Counted from the stretch's first letter, positions 1 to 9,579 are shown. The stretch: DNA of 58,410 nt from Bordetella parapertussis (GCA_945906815.1 CAMDRT010000028.1:1-58410); one strand, 5' to 3'. Numbers and translations: made by a program. Notes: a model not told the origin generated them from the sequence alone.

Positions 1-124
1 CGCCGCGCGTCTGGGCGAAACGCTGGTCAAGCTCGATGCCTTGGACCTGCCGCCGATATCGGATGAGGAGATCGAGGCGGAAATTCAGGCGGCGCGTCAG
101 GATCGCTTGTCGCGGCGTGCCTGA
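1..124 (+). CDS. Partial antitoxin of a PIN-type toxin-antitoxin pair (C-terminus only)
   Basis: The reading frame is open from the left edge (first full codon at base 2) to a TGA at 122-124, giving the last 40 residues of a protein. They are charged, with a DEEIEAEIQAAR-type acidic/basic helix, a tail often seen on the small antitoxins encoded just before PIN toxins. The toxin gene starts only 2 bp downstream, as expected for a co-translated pair in which the antitoxin blocks the nuclease site of the toxin. The DNA-binding part lies outside the window, so the antitoxin family (Phd, RHH or AbrB-like) cannot be told. Confidence 0.6.
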   Translation, partial: AARLGETLVKLDALDLPPISDEEIEAEIQAARQDRLSRRA

Positions 125-126
125 TC

Positions 127-549
127 GTGCGGGTGGTGCTGGATACGAATATTCTGGTGTCCGGGGTGATCTCGCCAGGCGGGCCGCCGCGGCGTCTGCT
201 CGACGGGGTAAGAGCGCAGCGCTTCGAGCTTTGCAGCAGCGCTACGCTGTTGGCGGAGTTGCTTGATGTGTTGTTGCGTGAGAAGTTCGCGGCACGCTTG
301 ATCCAAGCGGGTTCGTCACCACAAGGCGCCGTCGCGGATTTGCGGCGCTTGGCCTACATGGTTACGCCGCAGACGGTGCCACGGGTGATCGAGCACGATA
401 CCGACGATGATCATGTGCTCGCCTGCGCTGTGGCCGGGCAAGCGGAGTTGATCGTCTCCGGCGATAAACATCTGCACGGTTTGGGCGGCTACTATCAGGG
501 CATCCCCATTGTCTATGCTGCGCGGGCGGTGCAGTTGATCGGCATCTGA
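127..549 (+). CDS. PIN-domain toxin (putative ribonuclease)
   Basis: 140 residues with the acidic pattern of a PIN nuclease: VLDTNIL at the N-terminus (first metal aspartate, D6), a conserved glutamate in LLAELLDVL, and the C-terminal DTDDDHVLACA and VSGDKHL motifs. PIN toxins of this group (COG1569-like) cleave RNA with Mg2+ when freed from their antitoxin. The start is GTG at 127, 2 bp after the antitoxin stop. The stop codon lies inside a 38-bp sequence that is repeated 100 bp downstream, so the extreme C-terminus may have been reshaped by that repeat. The RNA target cannot be inferred. Confidence 0.85.
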   Translation: MRVVLDTNILVSGVISPGGPPRRLLDGVRAQRFELCSSATLLAELLDVLLREKFAARLIQAGSSPQGAVADLRRLAYMVTPQTVPRVIEHDTDDDHVLACAVAGQAELIVSGDKHLHGLGGYYQGIPIVYAARAVQLIGI

Positions 550-684
550 ACGAGCGCTGGCGGCAAAAGGCAAGGTCTGACCCTTGGGTTTAGCTGCTAA
601 AAAAGAGAGGCGTCAGGTGTAATGTCAAGAACTGACCCCTATGACTTGAACGAGCGCTGGCGGCAAAAGGCAAGGCCTGGCCCT
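547..684 (+). repeat. Direct repeat pair, 38 bp, spaced exactly 100 bp
   Basis: Bases 547-584 recur at 647-684 with two mismatches; the first 29 bases are identical. The first copy includes the TGA stop of the PIN gene. Between the copies lies an inverted-repeat end (618-640) like those at 42.3-42.7 kb. An 11-base core of the repeat also occurs at 9575-9585. Confidence 0.85.
618..640. repeat. Solitary terminal-repeat end of the 210-bp element family
   Basis: The complement of this stretch reads AGGGGTCAGTTCTTGACATTACA, differing at two positions from the left end of the 210-bp elements at 42280 and 42502. No matching second end was found nearby, so this looks like a decayed or solo copy. Listed because it ties the left edge of the window to the repeat family at 42 kb. 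Confidence 0.6.
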
Positions 685-749
685 GACGTTCCTACGCATA
701 CTCAAGCGCTCATTGGCGCTGGCCCGGCGCGTGATAGCATGCTGCGCCC

Positions 750-3700
750 ATGAACACACAAGCACAGAACGACCGCTGGCAATTCTGGATTGACCGCGGC
801 GGCACCTTTACCGATATAGTCGCGCGCCGTCCGGACGGCACGCTGCTCACCCACAAACTGCTGTCCGAAAACGCCGGGCATTACGACGATGCGGCGCTCG
901 CCGGCATCCGCGATCTGCTCGGCGTGGCGCGCGGTGCGCCCATACCCGCCGAGCGCATCGCCGTGGTCAAAATGGGCACCACTATCGCCACCAACGCGCT
1001 GCTCGAACGCAACGGTGAGCCGACGGCGCTGTTCATCACGCGCGGCTTTCGCGATGCGCTGCGCATCGGTTACCAGAATCGCCCACGCATTTTCGACCGC
1101 CACATCGTGCTGCCGGAAATGCTTTACCGCGCGGTTCATGAAATCGATGAACGGCTCGGCGCGCGCGGCGAGGTGCTGACACCACTGGATCTGGGTCAGG
1201 CCCGCCACGAAATCGAAGCCGCCTATGGCTCAGGATTACGCGCCTGCGCGATTGTGCTGATGCACGGCTACCGTTATCCGCAGCACGAACAGCAACTCGC
1301 CACGCTCGCGCGCGACTGCGGTTTTACGCAAATTTCGGTATCGCACCAGGTCAGCCCGCTGATGAAGCTGGTGTCGCGCGGCGACACCACGGTGGCGGAT
1401 GCTTATCTGTCGCCGGTGCTGCGCCGCTACGTCGATCGCATCACCCGCGAACTGCCCGCAGTAAAAGTCATGTTCATGCAATCGAGCGGCGGCCTCACCG
1501 ATGCGCGGCGCTTTCACGGCAAGGACAGCGTGCTGTCGGGTCCGGCGGGCGGCGTGGTGGGCATGGTGCGCACCGCGCAGGCGGCAGGGTATGAGCGCAT
1601 CATCGGCTTTGACATGGGTGGCACTTCCACCGATGTGTCGCATTTCGCCGGCGAATACGAACGCGCGTTCGACACACTGGTGGCCGGCGTGCGCATGCGC
1701 GCACCGATGATGAGCATCCACACCGTCGCTGCGGGCGGCGGCTCGATCCTGCATTTCGACGGCGCACGCATGCGCGTGGGCCCGGATTCCGCCGGCGCGC
1801 AGCCGGGCCCGGCGTGCTATGGACGCGGCGGCCCGCTGACCGTCACCGATTGCAATGTGCTGCTGGGGCGCATCCAGCCCGATTATTTTCCGGCGGTGTT
1901 CGGAGCATCGGGACAAGCCGCGCTGGACGGCGCAGCAGCACGCTTAAAGTTTTCGACGCTTTATGACGAAATGTATAATAAAAACAATACTTTACAGTCA
2001 CCTGAAGCCCTAGCTGAAGGGTTTCTGCAGATCGCCGTGGACAATATGGCGAACGCGATCAAAAAAATCTCAGTGGCGCGCGGCTACGATGTCACGCGTT
2101 ACACCCTCGCCTGTTTTGGCGGCGCAGCGGGCCAGCATGCCTGCCGCGTGGCCGACGCGCTGGCGATGCCGCGCGTCTACATCCATCCCTATGCGGGCGT
2201 GCTGTCGGCCTACGGCATGGGCCTGGCTGACATCACTGCGATGCGCGAACAGGCGGTGGAAGCCGCGCTGCATGAAGTGCTGATGCCGCGGCTGCTTGCC
2301 ACGCTGGATACGCTAGCCGCTGCTGCGTGTGCCGAAGTAGTGGCACAGGAGGTCAGCCCCGAACAGCTGGTGACCCGGCGCCGTGCGCATATCAAATACC
2401 AGGGCACCGACACCACGCTCAACGTCATCTTCGGCACCGTGGCAGAAATGACACGCCGCTTTGAAAGTGCCTACCTCGGCCGCTACAGCTTCCTGATGCC
2501 GGGGCGGGCGCTGGTGGTGGAAGCGGTTGCGGTGGAAGTTTCATCTAGCGAGACTAACGCCCCACCCATGAACCTCCCCCTGCAAGCGGGGAACAGGGAC
2601 AGCAGTCTCACGCCCGCAGCCGAGGCGCAGGTAGCCATGTTCAGCGATGGCGCGCACCACATTACCCCGCTCTACCGCGTGGAAAACCTGCAACCCGGCA
2701 ACTGCATCCCCGGCCCCGCCATCATCGCCGACGCCAACGCCACCACGGTGCTCGAACCCGGGTGGCAAGCCGACGTCACCACGCACGGCCATCTGCTGCT
2801 CACACGCAACACGCCGCGCGCTGCGCGCACCGCCATCGGCACCACCGCGGATCCGGTGCTGCTGGAGATCTTCAACAATCTGTTCATGGCCATCGCCGAG
2901 CAAATGGGCGTCACGCTGGCCAACACTGCGTATTCCGTCAACATCAAGGAGCGGCTCGATTTTTCGTGCGCACTGTTCGATGCGCAAGGCAGCCTGATCG
3001 CCAACGCCCCACACATGCCGGTGCACCTGGGTTCCATGGGCGAAAGCGTGCGCTGGGTGATACGCGACAATGCCCACACGACAAGGGGCATGCGCGCGGG
3101 CGATGTCTACATGCTCAATGATCCGTATCGCGGCGGCACGCACCTGCCCGATATCACGGTAATCACGCCGGTCTACAGCAGCGACGGCAGCAGCTTGCTG
3201 TTCTACGTCGGCTCGCGCGGCCACCATGCCGACATCGGCGGCATTACCCCCGGTTCAATGCCGCCCGACAGCCGCCATATCGATGAAGAAGGCGTGCTCA
3301 TCACCAATTTTCTCCTGGTCGAAGGCGGCCGCCTGCGCGAGACCGAAACCCGCGCCCTGCTCGGCGGGGCGCGTTACCCGTCGCGCAACATCGAGCAGAA
3401 TCTCGCCGATCTGCGCGCGATGATCGCCGCCAACCAGAAAGGCGTTACTGAGCTCGCGCGCATCGTCGGCGAATTCGGCCTTGAGGCCGTGCATCGCTAC
3501 ATGGATCACGTGCAGGATAACGCTGAGGAATCGGTGCGGCGCGTGATCGGCGCGCTGAAAGACGGCACCTTCAGCTATACCATGGACGATGGCGCAATCA
3601 TCCGCGTCAGCATCCGCATCAACCACGCGGCGCGCAGCGCTGTCATCGATTTCACCGGCACCTCAGCGCAGCGCGACAGCAACTTTAATGCACCCTCAGC

Positions 3701-4385
3701 GGTGGCCATGGCAGCCGTGCTGTATGTATTCCGCACGCTGGTGGATGACGATATTCCGCTCAACGCGGGCTGCCTGAAGCCGCTGCAAGTGATCATCCCC
3801 GAGGGCTGCATGCTCAATCCACGCCATCCCGCGGCCGTGGTTGCAGGCAACGTTGAAACCTCGCAATGCGTCACCGATGCTCTGTATGGCGCGCTGGGTG
3901 CGATGGGCGCTTCGCAGGGCACCATGAACAATTTCACCTTCGGCAACGCGCAACACCAGTACTACGAAACCGTTTCCGGCGGCGGCGGTGCAGGGCCCGG
4001 CTTTGCGGGATCGAGCGTGGTGCAAACGCATATGACCAACTCGCGCCTCACCGACCCGGAAGTTTTGGAATGGCGTTTTCCGGTGCTGCTGGAAAGTTTT
4101 GAAATTCGTCACGGTAGCGGCGGCAGTGGTCAAACACAGGGCGGCAACGGCGCCATACGCCGCGTGCGTTTTTTGGAGCCGATGACCGCTGCGATACTGT
4201 CTAGCCACCGCCGCGTGCCGCCCTATGGCATGGCAGGCGGCAAGCCCGGCGCGATCGGGCGTAATCATGTTGAACGTGTCAACGGCGATACATTGGAACT
4301 GAGCGGCTGCGATCAGGCGCAAATGCAGGCCGGCGATGTGTTCGTGATTGAGACGCCGGGCGGCGGCGGTTTTGGCGCGTCCTGA
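750..4385 (+). CDS. 5-oxoprolinase / hydantoinase, fused A and B subunits
   Basis: 1211 residues joining a HyuA-like half (about 1-690) and a HyuB-like half (about 700-1211). The A half carries the ATPase signatures DRGGTFTD near residue 16 and [12 protein letters not shown] near 285, plus AAGGGS; the B half opens with [17 protein letters not shown] and has the usual [10 protein letters not shown] and RGHHADIGG segments. Such fusions use ATP to open cyclic amides, 5-oxoproline being the best known substrate (glutathione turnover); hydantoin-type substrates are possible. Two stretches look foreign: an AT-rich stretch near 1965-1996 coding for an Asn-rich linker, and a 60-bp in-frame segment at 2550-2609 bounded by a 6-bp inverted repeat. 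It stands alone, with no transporter or hydrolase in an obvious operon. Confidence 0.9.
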   Translation: MNTQAQNDRWQFWIDRGGTFTDIVARRPDGTLLTHKLLSENAGHYDDAALAGIRDLLGVARGAPIPAERIAVVKMGTTIATNALLERNGEPTALFITRGFRDALRIGYQNRPRIFDRHIVLPEMLYRAVHEIDERLGARGEVLTPLDLGQARHEIEAAYGSGLRACAIVLMHGYRYPQHEQQLATLARDCGFTQISVSHQVSPLMKLVSRGDTTVADAYLSPVLRRYVDRITRELPAVKVMFMQSSGGLTDARRFHGKDSVLSGPAGGVVGMVRTAQAAGYERIIGFDMGGTSTDVSHFAGEYERAFDTLVAGVRMRAPMMSIHTVAAGGGSILHFDGARMRVGPDSAGAQPGPACYGRGGPLTVTDCNVLLGRIQPDYFPAVFGASGQAALDGAAARLKFSTLYDEMYNKNNTLQSPEALAEGFLQIAVDNMANAIKKISVARGYDVTRYTLACFGGAAGQHACRVADALAMPRVYIHPYAGVLSAYGMGLADITAMREQAVEAALHEVLMPRLLATLDTLAAAACAEVVAQEVSPEQLVTRRRAHIKYQGTDTTLNVIFGTVAEMTRRFESAYLGRYSFLMPGRALVVEAVAVEVSSSETNAPPMNLPLQAGNRDSSLTPAAEAQVAMFSDGAHHITPLYRVENLQPGNCIPGPAIIADANATTVLEPGWQADVTTHGHLLLTRNTPRAARTAIGTTADPVLLEIFNNLFMAIAEQMGVTLANTAYSVNIKERLDFSCALFDAQGSLIANAPHMPVHLGSMGESVRWVIRDNAHTTRGMRAGDVYMLNDPYRGGTHLPDITVITPVYSSDGSSLLFYVGSRGHHADIGGITPGSMPPDSRHIDEEGVLITNFLLVEGGRLRETETRALLGGARYPSRNIEQNLADLRAMIAANQKGVTELARIVGEFGLEAVHRYMDHVQDNAEESVRRVIGALKDGTFSYTMDDGAIIRVSIRINHAARSAVIDFTGTSAQRDSNFNAPSAVAMAAVLYVFRTLVDDDIPLNAGCLKPLQVIIPEGCMLNPRHPAAVVAGNVETSQCVTDALYGALGAMGASQGTMNNFTFGNAQHQYYETVSGGGGAGPGFAGSSVVQTHMTNSRLTDPEVLEWRFPVLLESFEIRHGSGGSGQTQGGNGAIRRVRFLEPMTAAILSSHRRVPPYGMAGGKPGAIGRNHVERVNGDTLELSGCDQAQMQAGDVFVIETPGGGGFGAS
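2550..2609 (+). repeat. Candidate in-frame palindromic insert inside the oxoprolinase gene
   Basis: A 60-nt segment begins with GAGACT and ends with AGTCTC (inverted repeats) and holds an inner CCCC...GGGG stem (about 2576-2591). It adds exactly 20 codons, Pro/Asn/Gly-rich and unlike the rest of the enzyme. Its core AACCTCCCCCT..AAG.GGGGA resembles the intergenic palindrome at 18311-18333. In-frame gain is inferred, not shown. Confidence 0.4.
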
Positions 4386-4433
4386 ATCACTTACAATGCG
4401 CGCCTCGAATTCACCTCTGCACAGCCTCTATTG

Positions 4434-4451
4434 ATCCGGAAGCATCCGGAT
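4434..4451 (+). other. Small hairpin between oxoprolinase and J-like gene
   Basis: ATCCGGA and TCCGGAT form a 7-bp stem around an AGCA loop, 17 bases before the ATG of the next gene and about 50 bases after the oxoprolinase stop. There is no T-run, so it is not a clear terminator; it could sit in the leader of the next gene. Confidence 0.35.
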
Positions 4452-4467
4452 TTCCTGCTGCATCAGC

Positions 4468-5565
4468 ATGAACAAAACCCCCATCAATATATCCGGCAGC
4501 CCCATCCAACCGCGCCTGTCGAAAGCGCAGCAGACCTTCAACAAACTGATTAAACAAATTGGGCAAGCACGCGCCACACTGGCCGATTGGGAAGCCTTTC
4601 AAGCACCATACCAAAAAAAATTCAGCACCCAACTGCAGCCGCTGCTCAAAGATGCGCAAGACCTGCAAGTCAAAATAGTGCATGCCCTGGACCATGCCAG
4701 CGGCCGCTCCGGCTTCAGCAAACGCGAACGCACCGACATCGCAGACCTGATTGCCGACATGGCGCAAGGCTTGTTACAGACCCGTGACGATGAGGCGCTC
4801 AAGGCCATTTTCAATAAACACAGCAACCTCAGCTTTGACCAGGTGCAAGCCGAGGGGGACGCCGAAGCGAAGTCCATGCTGAACGATCTGTTTGGCATCG
4901 ACGTGGGCGACGCAGTGGATCTGCGCTCGCCGGAAGCCGTGCTGGAGCACGTGCAGGCGCAACGCGAAGCCGCCAGGCAAGCCCGCGAAGGACGCGAGGC
5001 CCGGCGTAAAAAATCACCCAAACAGCTCGCCAAAGCAGCACAGCAGGAAACCGAGGAACAACAGCTACGCCAGTCGATCCGCGAAATCTACCGCAAACTG
5101 GTCAGCGCGCTGCACCCCGACCGTGAACCCGATCCGCTGGAACGCGAACGCAAAACCGCGCTCATGCAACGCGTGAACCAGGCTTACGACAAAAACAACC
5201 TGCTGCAACTACTAGAACTGCAACTCGAACTCGAACAAATCGATCAAGCCGCCATCAACAACGTCAGCGAGGAGCGGCTGAAACACTACAACCAGATTCT
5301 GCGCGAACAATTCCAGGAACTGCGCCACGAAATCATGCGTGTCGAGTGTGCGTTCATGGACCAGGCCCAGCTCGACCCGTTCGCCACCCTTACGCCCAAA
5401 ACCCTGATGAAAGCGCTCGTCACCGAGATTGCCGCCGCTCAGCGCGACCTACGCCAACTGAAACAAGACCTGCTCGCATTTGAGGCCGTGCACACGCTCA
5501 AGGCATGGATCAAGCAGTCGCGTATGCAAAGCCAGCGCGAGGCGCGCTACGATTTTCCGTTTTAA
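4468..5565 (+). CDS. J-like domain protein (DnaJ-type co-chaperone candidate)
   Basis: 365 mostly helical, charged residues, no signal peptide or membrane segment, so cytoplasmic. Near residues 203-245 sits a J-like motif, IREIYRKLVSALHPDREPDP followed by a helix ending NQAYDKNNLLQLLEL; the HPD triad is the part that stimulates the ATPase of DnaK-type chaperones. Long coiled-coil-like helices flank it on both sides, and the Gly/Phe and zinc regions of true DnaJ are absent. Similar proteins are usually annotated as molecular chaperone DnaJ or J domain-containing protein; the client is unknown. The gene converges with the small membrane-protein gene 18 bp downstream and seems monocistronic. Confidence 0.7.
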   Translation: MNKTPINISGSPIQPRLSKAQQTFNKLIKQIGQARATLADWEAFQAPYQKKFSTQLQPLLKDAQDLQVKIVHALDHASGRSGFSKRERTDIADLIADMAQGLLQTRDDEALKAIFNKHSNLSFDQVQAEGDAEAKSMLNDLFGIDVGDAVDLRSPEAVLEHVQAQREAARQAREGREARRKKSPKQLAKAAQQETEEQQLRQSIREIYRKLVSALHPDREPDPLERERKTALMQRVNQAYDKNNLLQLLELQLELEQIDQAAINNVSEERLKHYNQILREQFQELRHEIMRVECAFMDQAQLDPFATLTPKTLMKALVTEIAAAQRDLRQLKQDLLAFEAVHTLKAWIKQSRMQSQREARYDFPF

Positions 5566-5583
5566 GCGCGCGCTGACAGCGCT

Positions 5584-5934
5584 CTAAGACTTCTTTTCAT
5601 CAGCGGGCGCGGAAGGCGCTGCCTGCATAGCCTCTGGCGCCGCCGGCTCCGCGGGCGGTTCCACGCCCATCGCGCGTAACACCCACGCAACGGCAAATCC
5701 TCCCACCAGCGGCCACCAATCGGTCAGCACCACCGCCAGCAACGCCGCCGATACATAGGTGCAGCCCAGCAACAACAAACCGTAATGCCTGCTGCGGTAG
5801 AACGCAAAAAACAGCGCCAGCCCCATCGATGCAAACAACGCGGCAAAACAATAGACTATCCATCCCAAGGGCACGCGCCCCGACGCCACCGAAGCCACCA
5901 CTGCCAGCAGCAACCCGCCGATTATCCACTTCAT
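5584..5934 (-). CDS. Small membrane protein, function unknown
   Basis: 116 residues starting MKWIIGGLLLAVVAS. Four hydrophobic stretches (about 2-17, 20-38, 45-62, 64-82) predict an inner-membrane protein with a short C-terminal tail rich in Pro, Ala and Glu ending in EEKKS-like residues (DEKKS). The reading frame extends 34 codons upstream, but that part has no membrane-protein character and runs into the promoter region of the divergent MFS gene, so the ATG at 5932-5934 is preferred. I do not recognise a family. Its neighbours do not suggest a role. Confidence 0.6.
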   Translation of the reverse strand: MKWIIGGLLLAVVASVASGRVPLGWIVYCFAALFASMGLALFFAFYRSRHYGLLLLGCTYVSAALLAVVLTDWWPLVGGFAVAWVLRAMGVEPPAEPAAPEAMQAAPSAPADEKKS

Positions 5935-5999
5935 CGCATCGTCCCATCGAAAATAAACCGGGATTCTACACTGACGCACTGGCGTGTTATAAGGCCCGC

Positions 6000-7187
6000 A
6001 TGCCCACGCCCCTCCAGCCCTCCCCCACGCGCACACTCAAGACCTGCTGCGGCGTACACATCGTTCACGATGGCCTGTCCGATGTGAGCTACGTATTGCT
6101 GCCGCTGCTGGCGCAGACATTTGGATTGAATCTCGCACAGGTCGGCATGATCCGCACCGCCCACCGGGTTGCGATGGCGGCCTTTCAGTTGCCCGCCGGA
6201 TTCATCGCGGAACGCTTTGGCGAACGCAATCTGCTGGCATTGGGCACGCTGCTGTCAGGGCTGGCGTTTATCGCGCTGGGTTACGCCCATGGTTTCTGGA
6301 TGATCATCATCTCTCTGTTTTTTGCCGGCATGGGATCAGCGGTGCAGCATCCGCTGTCGTCCACCATCATTTCGCACGCCTATCCGGGCGCAGGCCGCCG
6401 CACCGCGCTGGGCACCTATAACTTTGCGGGCGATGTCGGCAAATTCGTGTTCGGCGGCATGGTCAGCCTGTGCGTACTCGCAGGCATTTCGTGGCAGGCG
6501 CCGGTGGTGGGTTTTGGCGTAGCGGCAATACTCACCGCGATCGCTATTTTTTGCTGGATCGCCAATACCCATACGCATGCCGCCGCGAAGCCGCAACCCA
6601 AAATTCAGGGCTGGGGCATCCGCAACAAGCCCGCGTTCGCAGCGCTGTGCCTGGTGGACATCGTGGACAGCATGACGCGTACTGGCTTTCTCACCTTCAT
6701 CGCTTTTTTGCTGATCGCCAAAGGCGTGCCCGACGGCTGGGCGGCACTGGCGGTACCGCTGGTGTTGATCGGCGGCATGGCGGGCAAATATTTGTGCGGC
6801 GTGCTGGCCGAAAAACTCGGCGTCATCCGCACCATCGTCATCACCGAGGCCGCCACCGGTGTGGGCATACTCGCCACACTCGCGCTGCCGGGCATGGCGA
6901 CGTTTTTTCTGTTGCCGCTGGTGGGCGTGGTGCTGCAGGGCACCTCATCGGTGATCTACGGCACCATCGGCGATCTGGTCGAACCCGACAAACTGCCGCG
7001 CGCGTTCGCGCTGGTCTATACCACAGGCGCGGTGTGCGGCATTATCGCGCCGCTCGCTTACGGGCTGCTGGGTGACACCATCGGCATTGAAAAAACCATT
7101 GCCCTCTGTGGCGTTGTGGTGTTGCTCGCACTGCCGCTGGCGCTGCTGCTGCGCGCGGCCATCGCGCGCCCCTATGCTGCGCCCTGA
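6000..7187 (+). CDS. MFS transporter
   Basis: 395 residues with the alternating hydrophobic segments of a 12-helix major facilitator carrier. The loop between helices 2 and 3 reads GFIAERFGERNLLALG, the family signature, and the second half has GKYLCGVLAEKLG at the matching place. The open frame continues upstream to 5829, but those codons overlap the divergent small membrane gene and look non-coding; ATG at 6000 leaves a short leader with AAGG about 9 bases before. The substrate is not evident. It resembles carriers annotated as fosmidomycin-resistance or sugar-phosphate-type MFS, but this is weak. The AhpD-like gene follows after 58 bp and could be co-transcribed. Confidence 0.8.
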   Translation: MPTPLQPSPTRTLKTCCGVHIVHDGLSDVSYVLLPLLAQTFGLNLAQVGMIRTAHRVAMAAFQLPAGFIAERFGERNLLALGTLLSGLAFIALGYAHGFWMIIISLFFAGMGSAVQHPLSSTIISHAYPGAGRRTALGTYNFAGDVGKFVFGGMVSLCVLAGISWQAPVVGFGVAAILTAIAIFCWIANTHTHAAAKPQPKIQGWGIRNKPAFAALCLVDIVDSMTRTGFLTFIAFLLIAKGVPDGWAALAVPLVLIGGMAGKYLCGVLAEKLGVIRTIVITEAATGVGILATLALPGMATFFLLPLVGVVLQGTSSVIYGTIGDLVEPDKLPRAFALVYTTGAVCGIIAPLAYGLLGDTIGIEKTIALCGVVVLLALPLALLLRAAIARPYAAP

Positions 7188-7245
7188 GTCCCTATTTCGC
7201 CGTCGCCCTGCTACACTATTTCCCTTTGCCCATCAGGAATTTGCC

Positions 7246-7899
7246 ATGCCCAAACAACGCATCAGCTACATACCTCTCGAAAACATGACCCCCGCCATGC
7301 GCGACGAAATGGAGCGCTGCGCGCGCGAAGGTACACCGCGCCCCGAAAGCTCGGCCGTGCGCGCGCATGTGCCGGAGTGCTTCTGGTTTTTCGCCAACGC
7401 CTGGAACGCTATTTTCAGGAACGGCGTGCTCGATCACGCGCTCAAGGAGCTGTGCCGCGTTTACGTCTCGCGTTCAGTGATCTGCGAGTTCTGCGGCAAC
7501 CAGCGCTCGATCAAAGGCGCCGGCGAAGGCCTGAAAGAAACGCACTACGACGATCTGGTGGAGTTTGAAAAATCCACGCTATACAACGAGCGCCAGAAAG
7601 CCGCGCTGTCGCTGGCCGAGGCCATAGTATGGCGACTGGACACCGACGACAAATTCTGGGAACGGCTTAACCGGCATTTCAGCGAAGCGCAAATCGTTGA
7701 ACTCGGCTGCGCAGTGGGCTTAACCCACGGCCAGCAAAGTTTTATCCGCTTACTCAACATCGACCACCATCAGGTGATGGCGGGCACTGCAGCATCCATG
7801 GCACCCGGCACCGAAACCGCCGCAGCACTGGCGGCACTCCGAGCCTCGCCCACCTATTGGGCGAAGCGTGGCGCGGTGCCCGACAAGAATGCGGCTTGA
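7246..7899 (+). CDS. Carboxymuconolactone decarboxylase / AhpD-like protein
   Basis: 217 residues starting MPKQRISYIPLENM. The middle has the AhpD-type helix pair with CEFCGNQRSIKGAG, a C-x2-C redox motif, followed by LVEFEKSTLYNERQKAALSLAEA, typical of the carboxymuconolactone decarboxylase superfamily. AhpD-type members relay electrons to peroxiredoxins; others have no proven activity. With CxxC but no peroxiredoxin or protocatechuate gene nearby, a peroxidase-like or unknown role is more likely than ring-cleavage catabolism. The frame is open upstream into the end of the MFS gene, but ATG 7246 gives the family-typical N-terminus and lies 58 bp after the MFS stop. Confidence 0.8.
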   Translation: MPKQRISYIPLENMTPAMRDEMERCAREGTPRPESSAVRAHVPECFWFFANAWNAIFRNGVLDHALKELCRVYVSRSVICEFCGNQRSIKGAGEGLKETHYDDLVEFEKSTLYNERQKAALSLAEAIVWRLDTDDKFWERLNRHFSEAQIVELGCAVGLTHGQQSFIRLLNIDHHQVMAGTAASMAPGTETAAALAALRASPTYWAKRGAVPDKNAA

Positions 7900-7951
7900 A
7901 TGATGAAAGTATCCTCGATCATAGCCGGGTGATACTGAGCTAGCGGCTGCT

Positions 7952-9460
7952 ATGACTACATCGCCGTCGTCGTCGTCGTCACCGTCCTACGCCGAACTGT
8001 GCCGCACCTGGATGCGGCTCCACCACTATAGCCACGCTGCGGCTATCCTCGGCTGGGACCGCAATGCCATGATGCCTGCCAAGGGCAATGAAGCGCGCGC
8101 CGCGGCGGAGGCTGAACTGCAGGCGCTGATGCATCGCGTGCGCACGGATGCACAGCTTGCCGATGGTCTGCGCAGGGCGGAAACCGAGCCCTTGAGCGAC
8201 ACCGAGCGCGCCAACCTGCGCGAGATGCGCCGCGACTGGCGCGACGCCAATGCACTGCCCGAAGCACTGGTGCAGGCCAAATCACTGGCCGGCGCTCGCT
8301 GCGAACACGCCTGGCGCAGCCAGCGCGCTGCCAACGACTGGCGCGGGTTTCTGGAAAACTTCCGCGAGGTAGTGCGCCTTGCGCGCGAGGAAGCCAGGCT
8401 GCTCGCCGCCGACAGCGGCCTCGCGCCTTACGACGCGCTGATGGAGCGCTATGAACCCGGTGTGCGCGCGGCGGATATCGAGCGCATCTTCGGCGAGGTC
8501 AAGCAATGGCTGCCGCAACTGATCAGCCGCGTGCAGGCCAGGCAGCGCGATGAGCGTGTGATTGCTGCAGTAGGTCCGTTTCCCGTGGCCGCGCAACGCG
8601 CGATGAATCTTGCGGTGATGCAGCGTCTGGGCTTTGATTTTGAAGGCGGACGGCTCGACCAAAGCCTGCATCCGTTTACCGGCGGCGTGCCCGAAGACGT
8701 ACGCCTCACCACGCGTTACCGTAGCGACGATTTCGTGCAAAGCCTGATGGGCACCATCCACGAAACCGGCCACGCGCGCTTCGAGCAAAATCTGCCGCGC
8801 GAGTGGCTGGGGCAGCCGCTGGGCGTCGCACGCTCGTACGGCATCCATGAAAGCCAGAGCCTGTCATTCGAAATGCAGCTTGCCCGCAGCCGCGAATTCA
8901 CACTCGTGTTGGCACCGCTGCTAAATGAGCACTTCGGCAGCCAGCCCGCGTTCGACCCCGACAATCTGCAGCTACTGCTGACGCGGGTGAAGCCGGGGTT
9001 GATCCGCGTGCATGCCGATGAAGTGACTTATCCAGCGCACATCATCCTGCGTTTTGAGATTGAGCGCGCGCTGATTGAAGGCGACATCGAGCCGGACGAC
9101 ATCCCCGCGCTGTGGGACGACAAAATGCAAACCTTGCTCGGGCTGGACACCCGCGGCAACTACCAGGACGGCTGCCTGCAGGACGTGCATTGGAGCGACG
9201 GCTCGTTCGGCTATTTTCCGAGCTACACGCTGGGCGCCATGTACGCCGCGCAATGGTTCGCAGCGATGCGTCGTACCACGCCCACGCTCGATGCGCATAT
9301 CGCCGCGGGCGATTTCGCGCCGGTGTTCGCATGGCTCCAGGCCCACATCTGGTCACAGGCCAGCCGCTGGGAAACGCCCGAACTGGTGCGCCGGGCCAGC
9401 GGTGAAGCGCTCAACCCGGCCTACTTCCGCGCGCATCTGGAGGCACGCTACGGCTCGTAG
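7952..9460 (+). CDS. M32 family carboxypeptidase (carboxypeptidase Taq)
   Basis: 502 residues, the normal size for this all-helical metalloprotease. The zinc motif HETGH is at about residue 270, followed by the family-specific GIHESQSLSFE with the third zinc ligand, and a C-terminal RGNYQDGCLQDVHWSDGSFGYFPSY block. The enzyme removes C-terminal residues from peptides (not proline) in the cytoplasm. The N-terminus holds a serine run coded by a short TCG/CGT triplet tract (7961-7986), which may vary in length between strains. No strong ribosome site precedes ATG 7952, and later starts would cut into the conserved MRLHHYSHAAAILGWD block, so this start is kept. Confidence 0.9.
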   Translation: MTTSPSSSSSPSYAELCRTWMRLHHYSHAAAILGWDRNAMMPAKGNEARAAAEAELQALMHRVRTDAQLADGLRRAETEPLSDTERANLREMRRDWRDANALPEALVQAKSLAGARCEHAWRSQRAANDWRGFLENFREVVRLAREEARLLAADSGLAPYDALMERYEPGVRAADIERIFGEVKQWLPQLISRVQARQRDERVIAAVGPFPVAAQRAMNLAVMQRLGFDFEGGRLDQSLHPFTGGVPEDVRLTTRYRSDDFVQSLMGTIHETGHARFEQNLPREWLGQPLGVARSYGIHESQSLSFEMQLARSREFTLVLAPLLNEHFGSQPAFDPDNLQLLLTRVKPGLIRVHADEVTYPAHIILRFEIERALIEGDIEPDDIPALWDDKMQTLLGLDTRGNYQDGCLQDVHWSDGSFGYFPSYTLGAMYAAQWFAAMRRTTPTLDAHIAAGDFAPVFAWLQAHIWSQASRWETPELVRRASGEALNPAYFRAHLEARYGS

Positions 9461-9461
9461 G

Positions 9462-9479
9462 GTGGGCACGTGTGCCCAC
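9462..9479. terminator. Hairpin after the M32 carboxypeptidase gene
   Basis: GTGGGCAC and GTGCCCAC form a perfect 8-bp stem with a 2-base loop directly after the stop codon. There is no T-run; it may end transcription weakly or be one of the dispersed GTGGGCAC-type extragenic repeats. Confidence 0.4.
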
Positions 9480-9579
9480 GCCACGCATACCCTGCGCCCG
9501 GCATCAGCGTCGTAGCGCTCTCACCCACCTGGTGAAAATCGACACCATGAAAAAGTATCCATTCATCAAGAGTTTGAAC

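Noticed and set aside
7961..7986. TCG/CGT triplet tract as a phase-variable switch
   Set aside because: Length changes would stay in frame and only alter a serine run at the N-terminus.
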